From Prosopocoilus inquinatus (Eukaryota > Arthropoda > Insecta > Coleoptera > Lucanidae): a stretch of 64,000 nt of DNA. The notes under the pieces were generated by a model. It had not been told where the DNA came from and did no database searches. It saw nothing but the letters and a program-made list of their open reading frames with translations. Positions within the stretch are counted from its first letter, which is position 1. Each line of letters opens with the position of its first letter. The translations under genes were made by a program, and so were the position numbers. Location: assembly GCA_036172665.1 (NCBI GenBank), contig CM069872.1, positions 37,062,101-37,126,100 of the forward strand, in the 5' to 3' direction. This document shows positions 1 to 9,305 of this stretch, in pieces.

Positions 1-592
1 TGGGGCTTCTTCAGCAGAAACGTAGCTCGACATTCCCGCTGCAGACCAAAAACGACTTGCCCAATTTATTCGCAATTGCGATGTAAGAATGATGAACATA
101 TAAAATAGCGACATCTTACTATCGCTTTTTGACCTAACATTGCAGTAGGATAGACAAATTGAAGCGGGATTTGCTCCTAATGAGTCCCCCATGCAAGGCG
201 GCCATGCTTGCTGTCAAAGCATAATGAAAGATTTTAGAAAAATTTTGTGCAAATCGTTTTTGATTGCAGCGAGAACCTCGAGCAGCTTCTGGACAGCTGT
301 TTCAGCCCTGCTTGGGGCTTCTTCAGCAGAAACGTAGCTCGACATTCCCGCTGCAGACCAAAAACGACTTGCCCAATTTATTCGCAATTGCGATGTAAGA
401 ATGATGAACATATAAAATAGCGACATCTTACTATCGCTTTTTGACCTAACATTGCAGTAGGATAGACAAATTGAAGCGGGATTTGCTCCTAATGAGTCCC
501 CCATGCAAGGCGGCCATGCTTGCTGTCAAAGCATAATGAAAGATTTTAGAAAAATTTTGTGCAAATCGTTTTTGATTGCAGCGAGAACCTCG
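1..592. repeat. 312-bp repeat, two direct copies (second truncated)
   Basis: The block at 1-312 recurs at 313-592 with essentially no differences visible. The unit contains TTGGGGCTTCTTCAGCAGAA and a stretch reading CGACATCTTACTATCGCTTT. The second copy stops 32 bp short, at GAGAACCTCG, where the inverted copy begins. Open frames across it are not homologous to any protein I recognise and are probably fortuitous. The left end of the array is cut by the window. Confidence 0.93.
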
Positions 593-924
593 CACAAAAT
601 TTTTCTAAAATCTTTCATTATGCTTTGACAGCAAGCATGGCCGCCTTGCATGGGGGACTCATTAGGAGCAAATCCCGCTTCAATTTGTCTATCCTACTGC
701 AATGTTAGGTCAAAAAGCGATAGTAAGATGTCGCTATTTTATATGTTCATCATTCTTACATCGCAATTGCGAATAAATTGGGCAAGTCGTTTTTGGTCTG
801 CAGCGGGAATGTCGAGCTACGTTTCTGCTGAAGAAGCCCCAAGCAGGGCTGAAACAGCTGTCCAGAAGCTGCTCGAGGTTCTCGCTGCAATCAAAAACGA
901 TTTGCACAAAATTTTTCTAAAATA
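593..924. repeat. 312-bp repeat, inverted copy forming a large hairpin with 249-563
   Basis: From 593 the same unit reads in reverse complement, for one full unit plus about 19 bp (CACAAAATTTTTCTAAAAT occurs at both 593 and 905). Arms of over 300 bp are separated by about 30 bp, so single strands could fold into a very long hairpin. The repeat ends where AATAATTACTTAG begins. Confidence 0.93.
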
Positions 925-1057
925 ATTACTTAGTAATAAATAAACCTTATTCAAATTTACATCTGTATTTAGGCCCGTATGACATGGTAATATTCCTTGT
1001 ATGAAATTTGCGAAAAACTGACAGCTACAGGGTATTAGATGCTGCTGACGGAAATAC

Positions 1058-1175
1058 GCATATAGCAATACGTGCTATAACAACTACGTTAATTAGTTTT
1101 AAATTAAGCAGAAAATTTATTTACATTTTTGATTTTATAAAGTTTTTCGTAATTATATGCTAACTATCAACAACC
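1058..1175 (+). repeat. dispersed direct repeat, copy 1
   Basis: About 115 bp containing AAATTAAGCAGAAAATTTAT and TTTTTCGTAATTATATG recurs at 1900-2017 with a few differences. The 725 bp between the copies includes the TTGTAGCGGTTGC repeats. The origin is unknown. Confidence 0.85.
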
Positions 1176-1461
1176 TATGACGACTGCGTTGTTTGAAATC
1201 CTTGTGACGTTTCTTGGCACCGACTGCCTGTGCGGGAAGCTCTGCTTGCGGTTGACTTGTCTTCAGAAATCTTAATTAAAAGATGTTTGTAGTGTATTGT
1301 CTAATGTAGTACAGGTCGTCTCTGTAGTCTTGGAGAAGTCGTAGCATAAGTTATAGCGGTTTGTGATCCGTATTCCTTCCTTCAATCGCATGCTTAAAGA
1401 ATTTTACAGCAGATAGCAAATTAAATGGCTGGTAGTTATAGTCGTGAACTCTGTTGCCGTT

Positions 1462-1690
1462 GTTGTAGCTTCTAGCGGTTGCCGAACTTGTAGCGGTTGC
1501 CGGGATTGTCCCTGTTGACGTACCTTGCTGCTGCTGCTGTAACTGCTAGCGGTTGCTGACTTTGCCAAGCTTGCCGCTGTTGATTTAGCTTGTGACTGTT
1601 ACGGTAGCTTGTAGCGGTTGCTATAGCTTGTAGCTGTTGTTGCAGCTTGTAGTTATTGCCACAGCTTGTAGCTGTTGCAGTAGCCGTTGA
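1462..1690. repeat. degenerate short tandem repeat (TTGTAGCGGTTGC type)
   Basis: Variants of TTGTAGCGGTTGC and TTGTAGCTGTTGC recur irregularly across about 230 bp. The opposite strand reads as low-complexity Gln/Ala/Thr-rich protein, which is a consequence of the repeat and not evidence of a gene. Confidence 0.8.
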
Positions 1691-1899
1691 TGTCGCTGGT
1701 GCTTCTAATTTGATTCGGATACTTTTCTTTAGAAAAAAAAAACAGTAGTTATCTCTTTCCATTGTTGATGTGTTCTGAAACTGCACCTACAGCAGTGTCC
1801 AAGACGTTTGTTGTGGAGTAAAGATCATCACCTGTACTTGTACTCTTTTCAGTCACATATCACGTCGGTTCCATCGAATCACGCCGGTAGTCACCAATT

Positions 1900-2017
1900 T
1901 GCAGCGATACGTGCCATAATAATTCCGTTAATTAGCTTTAAATTAAGCAGAAAATTTATTTACATTTTTTATTGTATAAATTTTTCGTAATTATATGGTA
2001 ACTATCAACAGCCCAGC
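1900..2017 (+). repeat. dispersed direct repeat, copy 2
   Basis: This is the second copy of the 1058-1175 sequence, in the same orientation, diverging by scattered single-base changes and ending near AACTATCAACAGCCC. Confidence 0.85.
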
Positions 2018-2219
2018 CGCCGCACGCAATAGGCGAAACTAATGGGTAAAGGAGTTTGAATTGTATAAAGTTTAAATGACGAGTAACAGCAATAAGCTTA
2101 TGGAAACAGTAAGTAAAATTCAGATTCACTTGCAATTAAATTTATTTCACACAGTAACGCCAACTGCAATACTTAAACAATACGAATTTTCATGTACACA
2201 TAACCTCTTTATTCTAACA

Positions 2220-2670
2220 GCATATGTAGGTGTTTTAATTGTCCTGTTGCAAGAGACACACCAAGGATAATTATTCTCGGCTCCTATGTTACCGCAAACA
2301 TGTCTATTCTGGAGGTCTCTTCAACTCTGATAGATCGCTATAACAATACGTTGATTTCGTACTTCACAGAAATCGACCCGAAAACGTACGGAGGTGTTAA
2401 ATGTCTTGTTGCAGGTGACGCAAAAAAAGATAATAATTATTTTCGTTTCCTATGTTACCGCAAACCAGTGCATTCTGGAAGTTGTTCGGCTCTGATAGAT
2501 CGCTATAAGAGTACCTCGACGACGCTACCTCGCAGAAATCGACTCAACAACGTGTGGACGTTTTAATTGCCTTACTGCAGGTGACATGAAAAGGATAATA
2601 ATTATTCTTGATTCCTATGTCACCGCAAACAAGCATATTCTGGAGGCTTCGACTCCGATAGTAAAAGTAT
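2220..2670 (+). repeat. diverged 165-bp tandem repeat, about 2.7 copies
   Basis: The landmarks CCTATGTTACCGCAAAC, ATTCTGGA(A/G)G and CTGATAGATCGCTATAA recur with spacings of about 166 and 163 bp (blocks starting near 2263, 2429 and 2592). A shared tail reads GTTTTAATTGYCYTRYTGCA. Copies differ at perhaps a fifth of positions. The period is near a nucleosome repeat, as in many satellites, but the array is short. No coding relation was recognised. Confidence 0.85.
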
Positions 2671-2679
2671 TTCACCCAC

Positions 2680-2785
2680 GGATTAACTTTAGGCTTTGGC
2701 TTATTTCCATCTACAATTATCAAGACAATTGTTTCTATGGAAATAAACCAAAGCTTAAGGTTAATCCACAACTGAAATACCGGCC
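2680..2785. mobile_element. palindromic MITE, family A
   Basis: The left arm GGATTAACTTTAGGCTTTGG pairs with CCAAAGCTTAAGGTTAATCC on the right, around a core with ACAATTATCAAGACAATTGT. Related hairpins with the same core (ACAATTGTTTCYAT) sit at 4518-4582, 5277-5400 and 61558-61672. The outer edge reads CCGGCCCTTAAA, shared with the 5277 copy. Confidence 0.7.
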
Positions 2786-3283
2786 CTTAAACTCATATTT
2801 TTCAGCTCTTTCAGTTTTTAAAATAAATTAGCGGTTTGCTGGAAATCAAATTTTTAAATGTTGTGTTGTGCCTCTCCAGAAACCGTGCGTATCCCCAAAA
2901 TAAATAAGTAAAACAGCAGACATAAGATTGAAAACCACACTCTTTTGTACTGTTTGCCTAAGCTAATTTCCTTTATTCTTATTATTTAATTCCTTTTTTC
3001 TTGCTTTAAAAATAAAATTCTTTTCAGTTTAATATACACTGAGATGCTTATGCATATATTTAAATTTTGTCATAATTTTATCTGAAAGTCCGCTTTTCCT
3101 CCAAGGATAAACAATTCGTGCCCGTCTACTTCTGTTGTTCTTTCGATTTTGTTCCGAAAATCTTTATCCACTTTTCAACAACTTCGCTGAGTTCTTTGTG
3201 TCTGGCCAAAGTTTGTGCGAAACCAAGGCTCTGCGTGGAACGATTTGATTAAAAAAAAACTTGCAGAGTGAATCAAATCATCG

Positions 3284-3320
3284 CCTATATATTTATAGCC
3301 GTGCGGGGAGGTGATCAAAG
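3284..3320 (+). promoter_or_regulatory. possible TATA-type core promoter upstream of DIP exon 1
   Basis: A TATATATTTATAG run at 3286-3298 lies about 230 bp before the DIP start codon. A TCAAAG sequence about 25 bp further on could serve as a start site. The region from about 3400 to 3600 is noticeably richer in G+C than its surroundings. This is position-based inference only; neuronal receptor genes often have distant 5' untranslated exons. Confidence 0.22.
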
Positions 3321-3500
3321 GGAGGGAGTCGATTTTAATTTTCTCTTCTTCTGTGTGTGCTTTCCGAGAAATTATTTTCATTGCGGAAGTGCACTGTGCT
3401 GTGCTTTTGATGGGTAAGAAGCAAGAAAGCGGCGTTTATCGGTAACGCAAGCGCCACTCACGTAGTAAGTCACGCGCCGGGACGGCCACCGTCAGTCGAC

Positions 3501-3539
3501 ATGCGGCAGGCAAGCAAAGCTCACTTCGATGGCCGGTAG
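3501..3539 (+). other. upstream ORF overlapping the DIP start codon
   Basis: The ATG at 3501 opens a 12-codon frame ending at the TAG at 3537-3539. It overlaps the chosen DIP start (3529) in another frame. If the transcript begins upstream of 3501 it could damp translation of DIP. Its use is not known. Confidence 0.35.
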
Positions 3540-3610
3540 ACGCGTTCATGTGATGCTTGCGGTGCTGGCGACAGTGCTTTCGTCATTTCCTGCCTCAGCT
3601 AAAATTTTAG
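3529..3610 (+). CDS. DIP: DIP family receptor, coding exon 1 (start codon and signal peptide)
   Basis: This exon encodes the secretory signal of a Dpr-interacting protein. The reading begins MAGRRVHVMLAVLATVLSS, a short basic start followed by a hydrophobic core, and ends in a likely cleavage region (PASA). The exon leaves phase 1 at TTAG|GTAGGC. The next recognisable exon of the same protein (41945) begins in the matching phase, giving AKIL-E-NPKFS across the junction. I chose the ATG at 3529 because the upstream ATG at 3501 is out of frame and stops after 12 codons. The link to exon 2 across 38 kb is inferred from phase, order and the expected DIP layout (signal peptide directly before Ig1). 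A transcript is not available, so another first exon remains possible. Confidence 0.72.
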
Positions 3611-4517
3611 GTAGGCTCTAACATACAAAGAACGCACCCCAACACTACTTTACAGCACTTTCTTTTTCCTTTTCCCTTTCTTATAGAACACGTTCTACAC
3701 TGCCACATTAAAAAATAACGACCCTCTGAAATGTTTATACAACCTGTATGTACCCCTCTCCATTTAAATTTTAATGTTCAAGCAAGCGAGGCGGCGGGAA
3801 AAATAAAAATCAAACATCCGCCGAGCCTTTCATCGCCCGCCAAAAAATCGGAAAGAAATTTTCGCACGAGCGAACGGGTTAGAAATACCGACGCCCGTCG
3901 GAATTGTTTGTAAACAAGAACAGACAACGCGTTGTGACGAGCCTTAACGAAATTTGCTGTTTAATTTTGCAGTTTCTTGATTATTAGAGTGGAATAAGCG
4001 CGCCGGAGATGCGTAATTAAATTTGCGGCTCCGATAATAAAGTTACACTAGGAACCCAAATTAGCGCGCTGCAACTTTTATTACGGCGTTGTAATTAGCC
4101 AGGCCTCAAATTCGCGGCTTTCTTCGTTCGCATAGCCTTTTTTTTGAAGAACATAAATCCTGGGAAAATTATTTAATTCGTAAATGATGTTTGCCGTGCC
4201 ATGTTTACACGTTGTATTTGAGGAACAAATATTGGCTTGGAAGGCGGAATTTGAGCAGCACAATCTTTATGGAAATCTTGCTTCTTTATTCGAGTTGTAT
4301 GTAGCCTGTCCATATAAAGAAAATATGGTCGGATAATATGAGCTTTAAAATCTTTTAATAAAATATTTTTACGTGTTTTCATTTCATCTTAACATTTGCA
4401 AATATTAACTAAATTATTATGCAATCCTTAAATACGAATGAGACGATGTTATATTTTTACATAGAATTTACTACAAAATGAGAGAGACAGGTTATTACAC
4501 TCGTTTTATTATTTTTT

Positions 4518-4582
4518 AGCTTCGTTTATTCCCGTAGAAATCATTATCATCACAATTGTTTCCATGAGAATAAAACAAAGCT
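4518..4582. mobile_element. palindromic MITE fragment, family A
   Basis: AGCTTCGTTTATTCCCGTAG pairs with rough complements ATGAGAATAAAACAAAGCTT around CACAATTGTTTCC. It is the same hairpin family as 2680-2785 without clear outer ends. Confidence 0.55.
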
Positions 4583-4810
4583 TAAAGTTAAACGATGTTA
4601 GAAAAACTGTGTTTAACAAATTCTGCACAGAAATATATTCTGGTTCATACGTACAGGCCTCAACCGTTGCAAGTTTCAACATTTTGCTTAATTTTTATAA
4701 ACAGGCAAGTTTTAATAGTGTTTCAAAAAAAAATTTAAATTAAAAAACTTGAATGACATGAGTGTAAAATTAGAAGTCATCAGGGCTCATTTGTAAACCA
4801 CGGTTCTCTG

Positions 4811-5686
4811 CAGGGCCGGATAAAGGGGCGGGCGAGACGGGCGACTGTCCGGGGCATCAATTTTTAAGGGCGCCGAATTAAAGAAAAGTAGAATACTTTT
4901 TATTAATCATACTTTCAGAAATTATAATAAATAAATTATTGTTGAATTTGTAAAAAATCAAAATATCTTCGTTATTTACGTACGATAAAAGGAAGAAGGA
5001 CTATTTTAATCAAAATTTTATTCGCTGTCCTTTGCTAAAATAATCTACCGGGTGATCCAATTAAAAAAGTCTTTTTGCTTGTACCTGGTAAATGCGATAT
5101 TCAATTGTTTTTATAACTGCGCCATTACTATCAGCATGAAAAGTAGTGCTTGTTTGCTAATTTAACCGAATTTGTAAGTTTCATAATAATAAAGTCAGTC
5201 ATAGTACCGACTTAAGTTTGAACAGTCTATACAGTGTCACACAGAGTGTTCAATTTGAAACGTTCACCATTGATAACTTCGGCATTTTCATCTCCCGTTT
5301 AATCGTCGATTTATTCCCATAGTTACAATTATACAAACAATTGTTTCTATAGGAATTAATCGACGGTTAAAGTTAATCAGAAATGAAAAGACCGGGCCTT
5401 AAAGATATAAATTCGATTAAATTGACAAAAATTTAGGCAATTTACATGAATTCATTTCTAAATAATTTTATTTTATTATTTCGTTATTTTATTTTAATTA
5501 CAATCTCAGAGTGAGCATGAAATTTATCTTTGATAATTTAGAAGAATTTTTAACTATAAAAATAAAAAAGTTAGCATCGGTGATTATTTCAAATTGAACA
5601 CCTGATATAGTATAAATTATCGACATATAAAGAGGGCGCCAAAAGTTGTTTCGCCCGGGGCGCTGTAAACCCTAGATCCAGCCCTG
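4811..5686. mobile_element. non-autonomous hAT transposon, copy 1
   Basis: The terminal sequences CAGGGCCGGATAAAGG (left) and CAGGGCTGGATCTAGG (right, reverse strand) are inverted repeats of hAT type. The element is flanked by a perfect 8-bp target duplication, GTTCTCTG at 4803-4810 and 5687-5694. It is 876 bp with no transposase frame, so it would need a helper. It contains a family A hairpin near 5277-5400. The 12239-15347 element has the same ends. Confidence 0.92.
5277..5400. mobile_element. palindromic MITE, family A, nested in hAT copy 1
   Basis: CGTCGATTTATTCCCATAG pairs with CTATAGGAATTAATCGACG around TACAATTATACAAACAATTG. The right edge reads GACCGGGCCTTAAAG, like the outer edge of the 2680 copy. 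It lies inside the hAT element, so it is younger than that hAT insertion or was mobilised with it. Confidence 0.65.
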
Positions 5687-6488
5687 GTTCTCTGATTCTA
5701 TACTGTTTTCCAACTGTACTTTGCATATAGACTCTGAAAACAATAATGAAAAGCAGAGATTGTTTATTGCGTACCTACATTTTTGATGACGTTCAATATC
5801 TTTATACAGGGACATCAGAAATGATTTCAACCTATGTGATGTGAACGCATGAAATCCACCAAGACGAAAAAATCAAAATAAAACACAACAGGGCGAATAT
5901 CAATGACAAATATATGCTAATTTGAAATAGCAACTTCATTATTCTCAGTGTTGTTATTTGTAAACCTAAATAAGATTGGTCACGTGGGTTGAAATCATTT
6001 CTGATATTATTGTACTTAGACACCGATGATAATTTTTGTAAAAAATTTGCAAAAATTTATTGCAAAGTGACAAAGACGAATTACTATAGCGAATGTTTTG
6101 TTGGTTAACTCGGTAACTTTTTATCAGTTTTTCCTAAATTTAGTACAAGAAATATCGCCGTCATACGAGTCTTACAATTCTATTTCACAGTATAAAGATG
6201 ATATTTGGCACCCTTTCAGCTTACAATAATTTCATTTTTAATGATTTAACATATTAAAAATGTAGTATTGAATCTGAATTATAACCTAAAATTGATTAGT
6301 AGTATTTAGTAATGATTTTTATTTCATCAATTCATATAAGTATCTTCAGAATTTTCTTTTTGTTTGAAGGTCGAGGGAATAGGAAGAAAGCTCTTTCTAA
6401 ATTAAATTAAATGATTAAAAACATGCGAATTTTATCATTCCATTTTTGACTTAACGCTTGAATTTATTTCTTTAAAAAAATGTATGTG

Positions 6489-7247
6489 CAGTATGTCCCT
6501 GGATCGAGTTTACAAGAGGGAAAAGAAGTTATTTTTCATTTTAGAAAAAAATTCTGGAGGAAGAAAACTTTGCTTGATTTATAACTAACACATTTGTAAT
6601 AAAAATTTCAATATTAATACAGTGTGTTCTTAAAATCGAAAACAAGAAAAAGCAAAATCAATGTTTTTAAATTATTCAATTAACCTGCCACACCTCTCAA
6701 CACATTATTCATGTTTGCGACATACCTAGTTCCTTGTAACAGTTAAAGTTTTAATTACTCTTCAACATGATGGGTATCAGATATTTTATTATCGTATTGT
6801 TATTAACTAGGTAACTAACTCGTAAATTTGGAGATTTGGACTGTATTGGCAGAAATGGTCTAGTTTTATGGTCGCCAAAGAGCCTTGACTTAATAATTTC
6901 CGATTTCTATTTGTGGGGCGTTTAAAATAAATTATTTACAAGACACATTTACCTAATAATGTGGAAATACCAAAAAAATCTTTAACAATTTATCTGTTAC
7001 AAGAACAGTTACAAGAAACGACCTAAACTTGAATTATGTGCTGGAAGGGATGGTGTTAATCGAATAGTTTAAAATGTTAATTTCGTTTTTTCTTATTTTC
7101 GATTTTAATAACAAACTATATTAATGTTGAAATTTTGACTACATATATGTTCCTCATAAATAAAGCAAAACTTTTTTTCTTTGGCATGTTTTTACAAAAT
7201 TAAATAAACTTTTTTCTTTCTTCTTAAGTTAATCCGGGGACATATTG
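6489..7247 (+). mobile_element. mariner-like element relic with transposase C-terminus
   Basis: The left end CAGTATGTCCCTGGATCGAG and the right end (reverse strand) CAATATGTCCCCGGATTAAC are inverted repeats extending about 100 bp. At 6833-6930 the + strand reads GDLDCIGRNGLVLWSPKSLD and then LIISDFYLWG. This matches the end of mariner-superfamily transposases, which normally read RWIGR-G--WPPRSPDL-P-DFFLWG. The third catalytic Asp lies in SLDL, but stops and frameshifts occur on both sides and no N-terminal half is visible. It is a dead copy. Confidence 0.75.
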
Positions 7248-7250
7248 TAT

Positions 7251-8640
7251 ACGGCGTGTCTCAAGAAGGGCGGCGACCGTCGGTATATAGCAAACCTTAG
7301 TACCTACAGCTTCGGGAGAAGAAAAAATATATAGTCAAAGTGACCAAGAGAAATTAAAAAATATATATATTTTTAAGTATCTGAGTTGACCATAAGGGGG
7401 CGCAATCAATGAGCTAATCAGTAAAAGGTAATTTTACTAACAAAAGTCTCAGAATAAGATGCAGCTTTGATAGCGCCATTAGAAAGCTGAATTAATTTTG
7501 TACAACTTTGACTTTAGACTTATTATCGTATCACCATTAATAAAGATGGAGAGAACACTTGAATTATTTTTTTTTTTTTAATATCATGACTTCTCTACTT
7601 TTTGTCAGAAATTAGGGAACTTCGGCTCATTTGAAAGGAAGTTTTAAGCTGATTTAAAGTTCCTATTCAAAGACTCCGGCTACTTTGTTATAAAGCAGTT
7701 AGAGGGCGCTTAGCTTTATATCAGACTAAAATTCCCTTTCAAATGAGACATTCGTTAATTTCTGATAAAGAGTGCAGAAGTTATGATATTTTTAAAACTA
7801 AATAATGCAACTGGTTCTACACCCTTATTAACGATGATACGATAATAAGCCTAAAATTAAAGTTGTGCAGAACTAATTCAGCTTTCTAATGACGCTGTCA
7901 AAGCTGGAGCTTTTGCTAGTAATAGTATAGTATCATTAGGCCAGAAACTGTCTTTTTGCAAGTGCGAACGCAGTTTTGCAAAGGCGAGGCGTTACCAGAG
8001 ATTTTGCAAGTGAGAGCATTTGCAAAGAAGTTTCTGTCCGTGTGATACACACTATTTTTTGGTCCGACCTATTTTAAATTGTCTCAAAAAGTTAAAAAAA
8101 AATCAAATAGTTTGCGCTAGGAAGTATGTATTCAGGTTGACAACACAATGTCTAACACCACATTTCGAATTGAAGTACAACATTTTCGACCTAACCTAAA
8201 AAATAAAGAAATTTCACTTTGCGGGTCTACTCACGTTCGATAAAACAAGCTGCAACGTGTTATATACAAAAGTTTTCAGCTAAACTTAACTCCAAATTAA
8301 AAAAAATTATTTAATACATCAAACCTCTTGTTATTTAAGAAATGTCATTCACAGACGTCAATTCAATATTTGGTAAATTTTTTGACGGCCTAGGCCTTCA
8401 ATGAGGCTGTTTCCGAACGGTTTTGACAAATGCAATACCAATATTACTAGTCGGAGGACCAAAAAATTATTTTTTATTGATAGCCATATTGATTGTGCTC
8501 CCTTGCGGTCAACTCAGATACTTAAAAATTATTTTCGTTGAATTTCTCTTGGACACGTTGACTACAATTCTTTTCTCCCGAAGCTGAAGGTATTACGGTT
8601 AGCCATATACCGTCGGTTGCCGCCTATCTTGAGACACCCG
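7251..8640. mobile_element. long foldback/TIR element between two copies of a mariner end
   Basis: About 165 bp at 7251-7420 is inverted at 8490-8640, with shared landmarks GTGTCTCAAGA, CAGCTTCGGGAGAA and AAGTATCTGAGTTGACC. Inside, 7440-7540 and about 7800-7920 form a second inverted pair (TTATTATCGTATCAC with ATACGATAATAAG) around about 7680. A third pair lies at 8051-8070 and 8450-8475 (TTTTTTGGTCCGACC type). No coding frame is recognisable. The flanks 7150-7247 and 8645-8747 are direct copies of the same mariner end. Confidence 0.8.
7945..8055. mobile_element. small inverted-repeat insertion inside the foldback element
   Basis: CCAGAAACTGTCTTTTTGCAA near 7942 is inverted as TTGCAAAGAAGTTTCTGTCCG near 8020. 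Between them GCAAGTGCGAACGCAG-like and TTTTGCAA motifs repeat. It breaks the symmetry of the larger foldback, which suggests a later insertion. Confidence 0.5.
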
Positions 8641-8644
8641 GTTT

Positions 8645-8747
8645 ATTCATCATAAATCAAGCAAAACATTTTCTCCTTTGGCAGTTTTTTGTAAAATTAA
8701 AAATAAATTTATTTTTGCTCTTGTAAATCAATCCGGGGACATACTGT
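8645..8747. repeat. second copy of the mariner right end
   Basis: This is a direct repeat of 7150-7247, with shared landmarks CATAAATMAAGCAAAAC and AATCCGGGGACATA. It is either the end of a second mariner copy or a duplication made when the foldback element arrived. See the findings. Confidence 0.8.
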
Positions 8748-8752
8748 ATAAA

Positions 8753-9305
8753 CAGTATACTCCAGATTATCCGATTTAATGTGATTTAATCTAGGCCGGA
8801 TGATCGAAAAAGTCGGATAATAAGTTTTTTTTAAGTTATGAACTGTAAATAAAACAAGCCTATAATACGTTGGCCCATATTCTCATCTCGTGATTAAAGA
8901 ATCAACAACAACATTAACTAAAGTTGTGATTAATATAAACAAGAAACGATATGGCTTTATGCTAATTTCATGAGCAAGAGAGTGACGAATGAACGTTGCC
9001 ATGAGAAGTAGGTGTGTCCATTACTCTCTTACAATATATTAAATTGACATAAAGCTACGTGGTCTCATGTTTATTTTAATCACAATTTAAGTTAACGGCG
9101 ACTTTAATCATCAAGATGAGAATACGGCCTATATTGTTAAGTAAATTTTAATTATTTATTAAAAACAATGAAATAACGAAAACACGATTTTTACTTATAG
9201 GAATTATCTGGATCGGATTTAAAGGTCAATTAAAACGGATAGATTCATAGGGTCGGTTAAAGCTGTGAACAGATAATCGAGAGTTGGATAATCGCGAGTC
9301 TACTG
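8753..9305. mobile_element. pogo/Tigger-like TIR element
   Basis: The left end CAGTATACTCCAGATTATCC and the right end (reverse strand) CAGTAGACTCGCGATTATCC are inverted, with TA dinucleotides outside. The ends resemble Tc1/mariner-superfamily pogo elements (CAGTAGACTC...ATTATCCG). It is 553 bp with no transposase. A separate hairpin MITE occupies 8872-9129. Confidence 0.75.
8872..9129. mobile_element. hairpin MITE, family B, nested in the pogo-like element
   Basis: The left arm GGCCCATATTCTCATCTCGT pairs with the reverse complement of GATGAGAATACGGCC. The arms extend about 85 bp through TTGTGATTAATATAAACAAG and TATGGCTTTATG. A shorter member of the same family is at 27233-27389. Confidence 0.8.

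Noticed and set aside
214..925. Two identical open frames of 91-96 codons on opposite strands as a duplicated gene
   Set aside because: They are the two arms of the 312-bp inverted repeat; the protein has no known homology and the frame is broken in the copy at 45463.
1472..1786. Gln/Ala/Thr-rich 104-codon frame on the - strand
   Set aside because: It is a by-product of the TTGTAGCGGTTGC repeat, with low complexity and no domain.
7150..8747. The flanking 100-bp copies as a true target-site duplication of the foldback element
   Set aside because: No known transposon makes a duplication this long; both copies are recognisable mariner ends, so two mariner copies or a rearrangement is more likely. 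Kept as a finding, not as a duplication.
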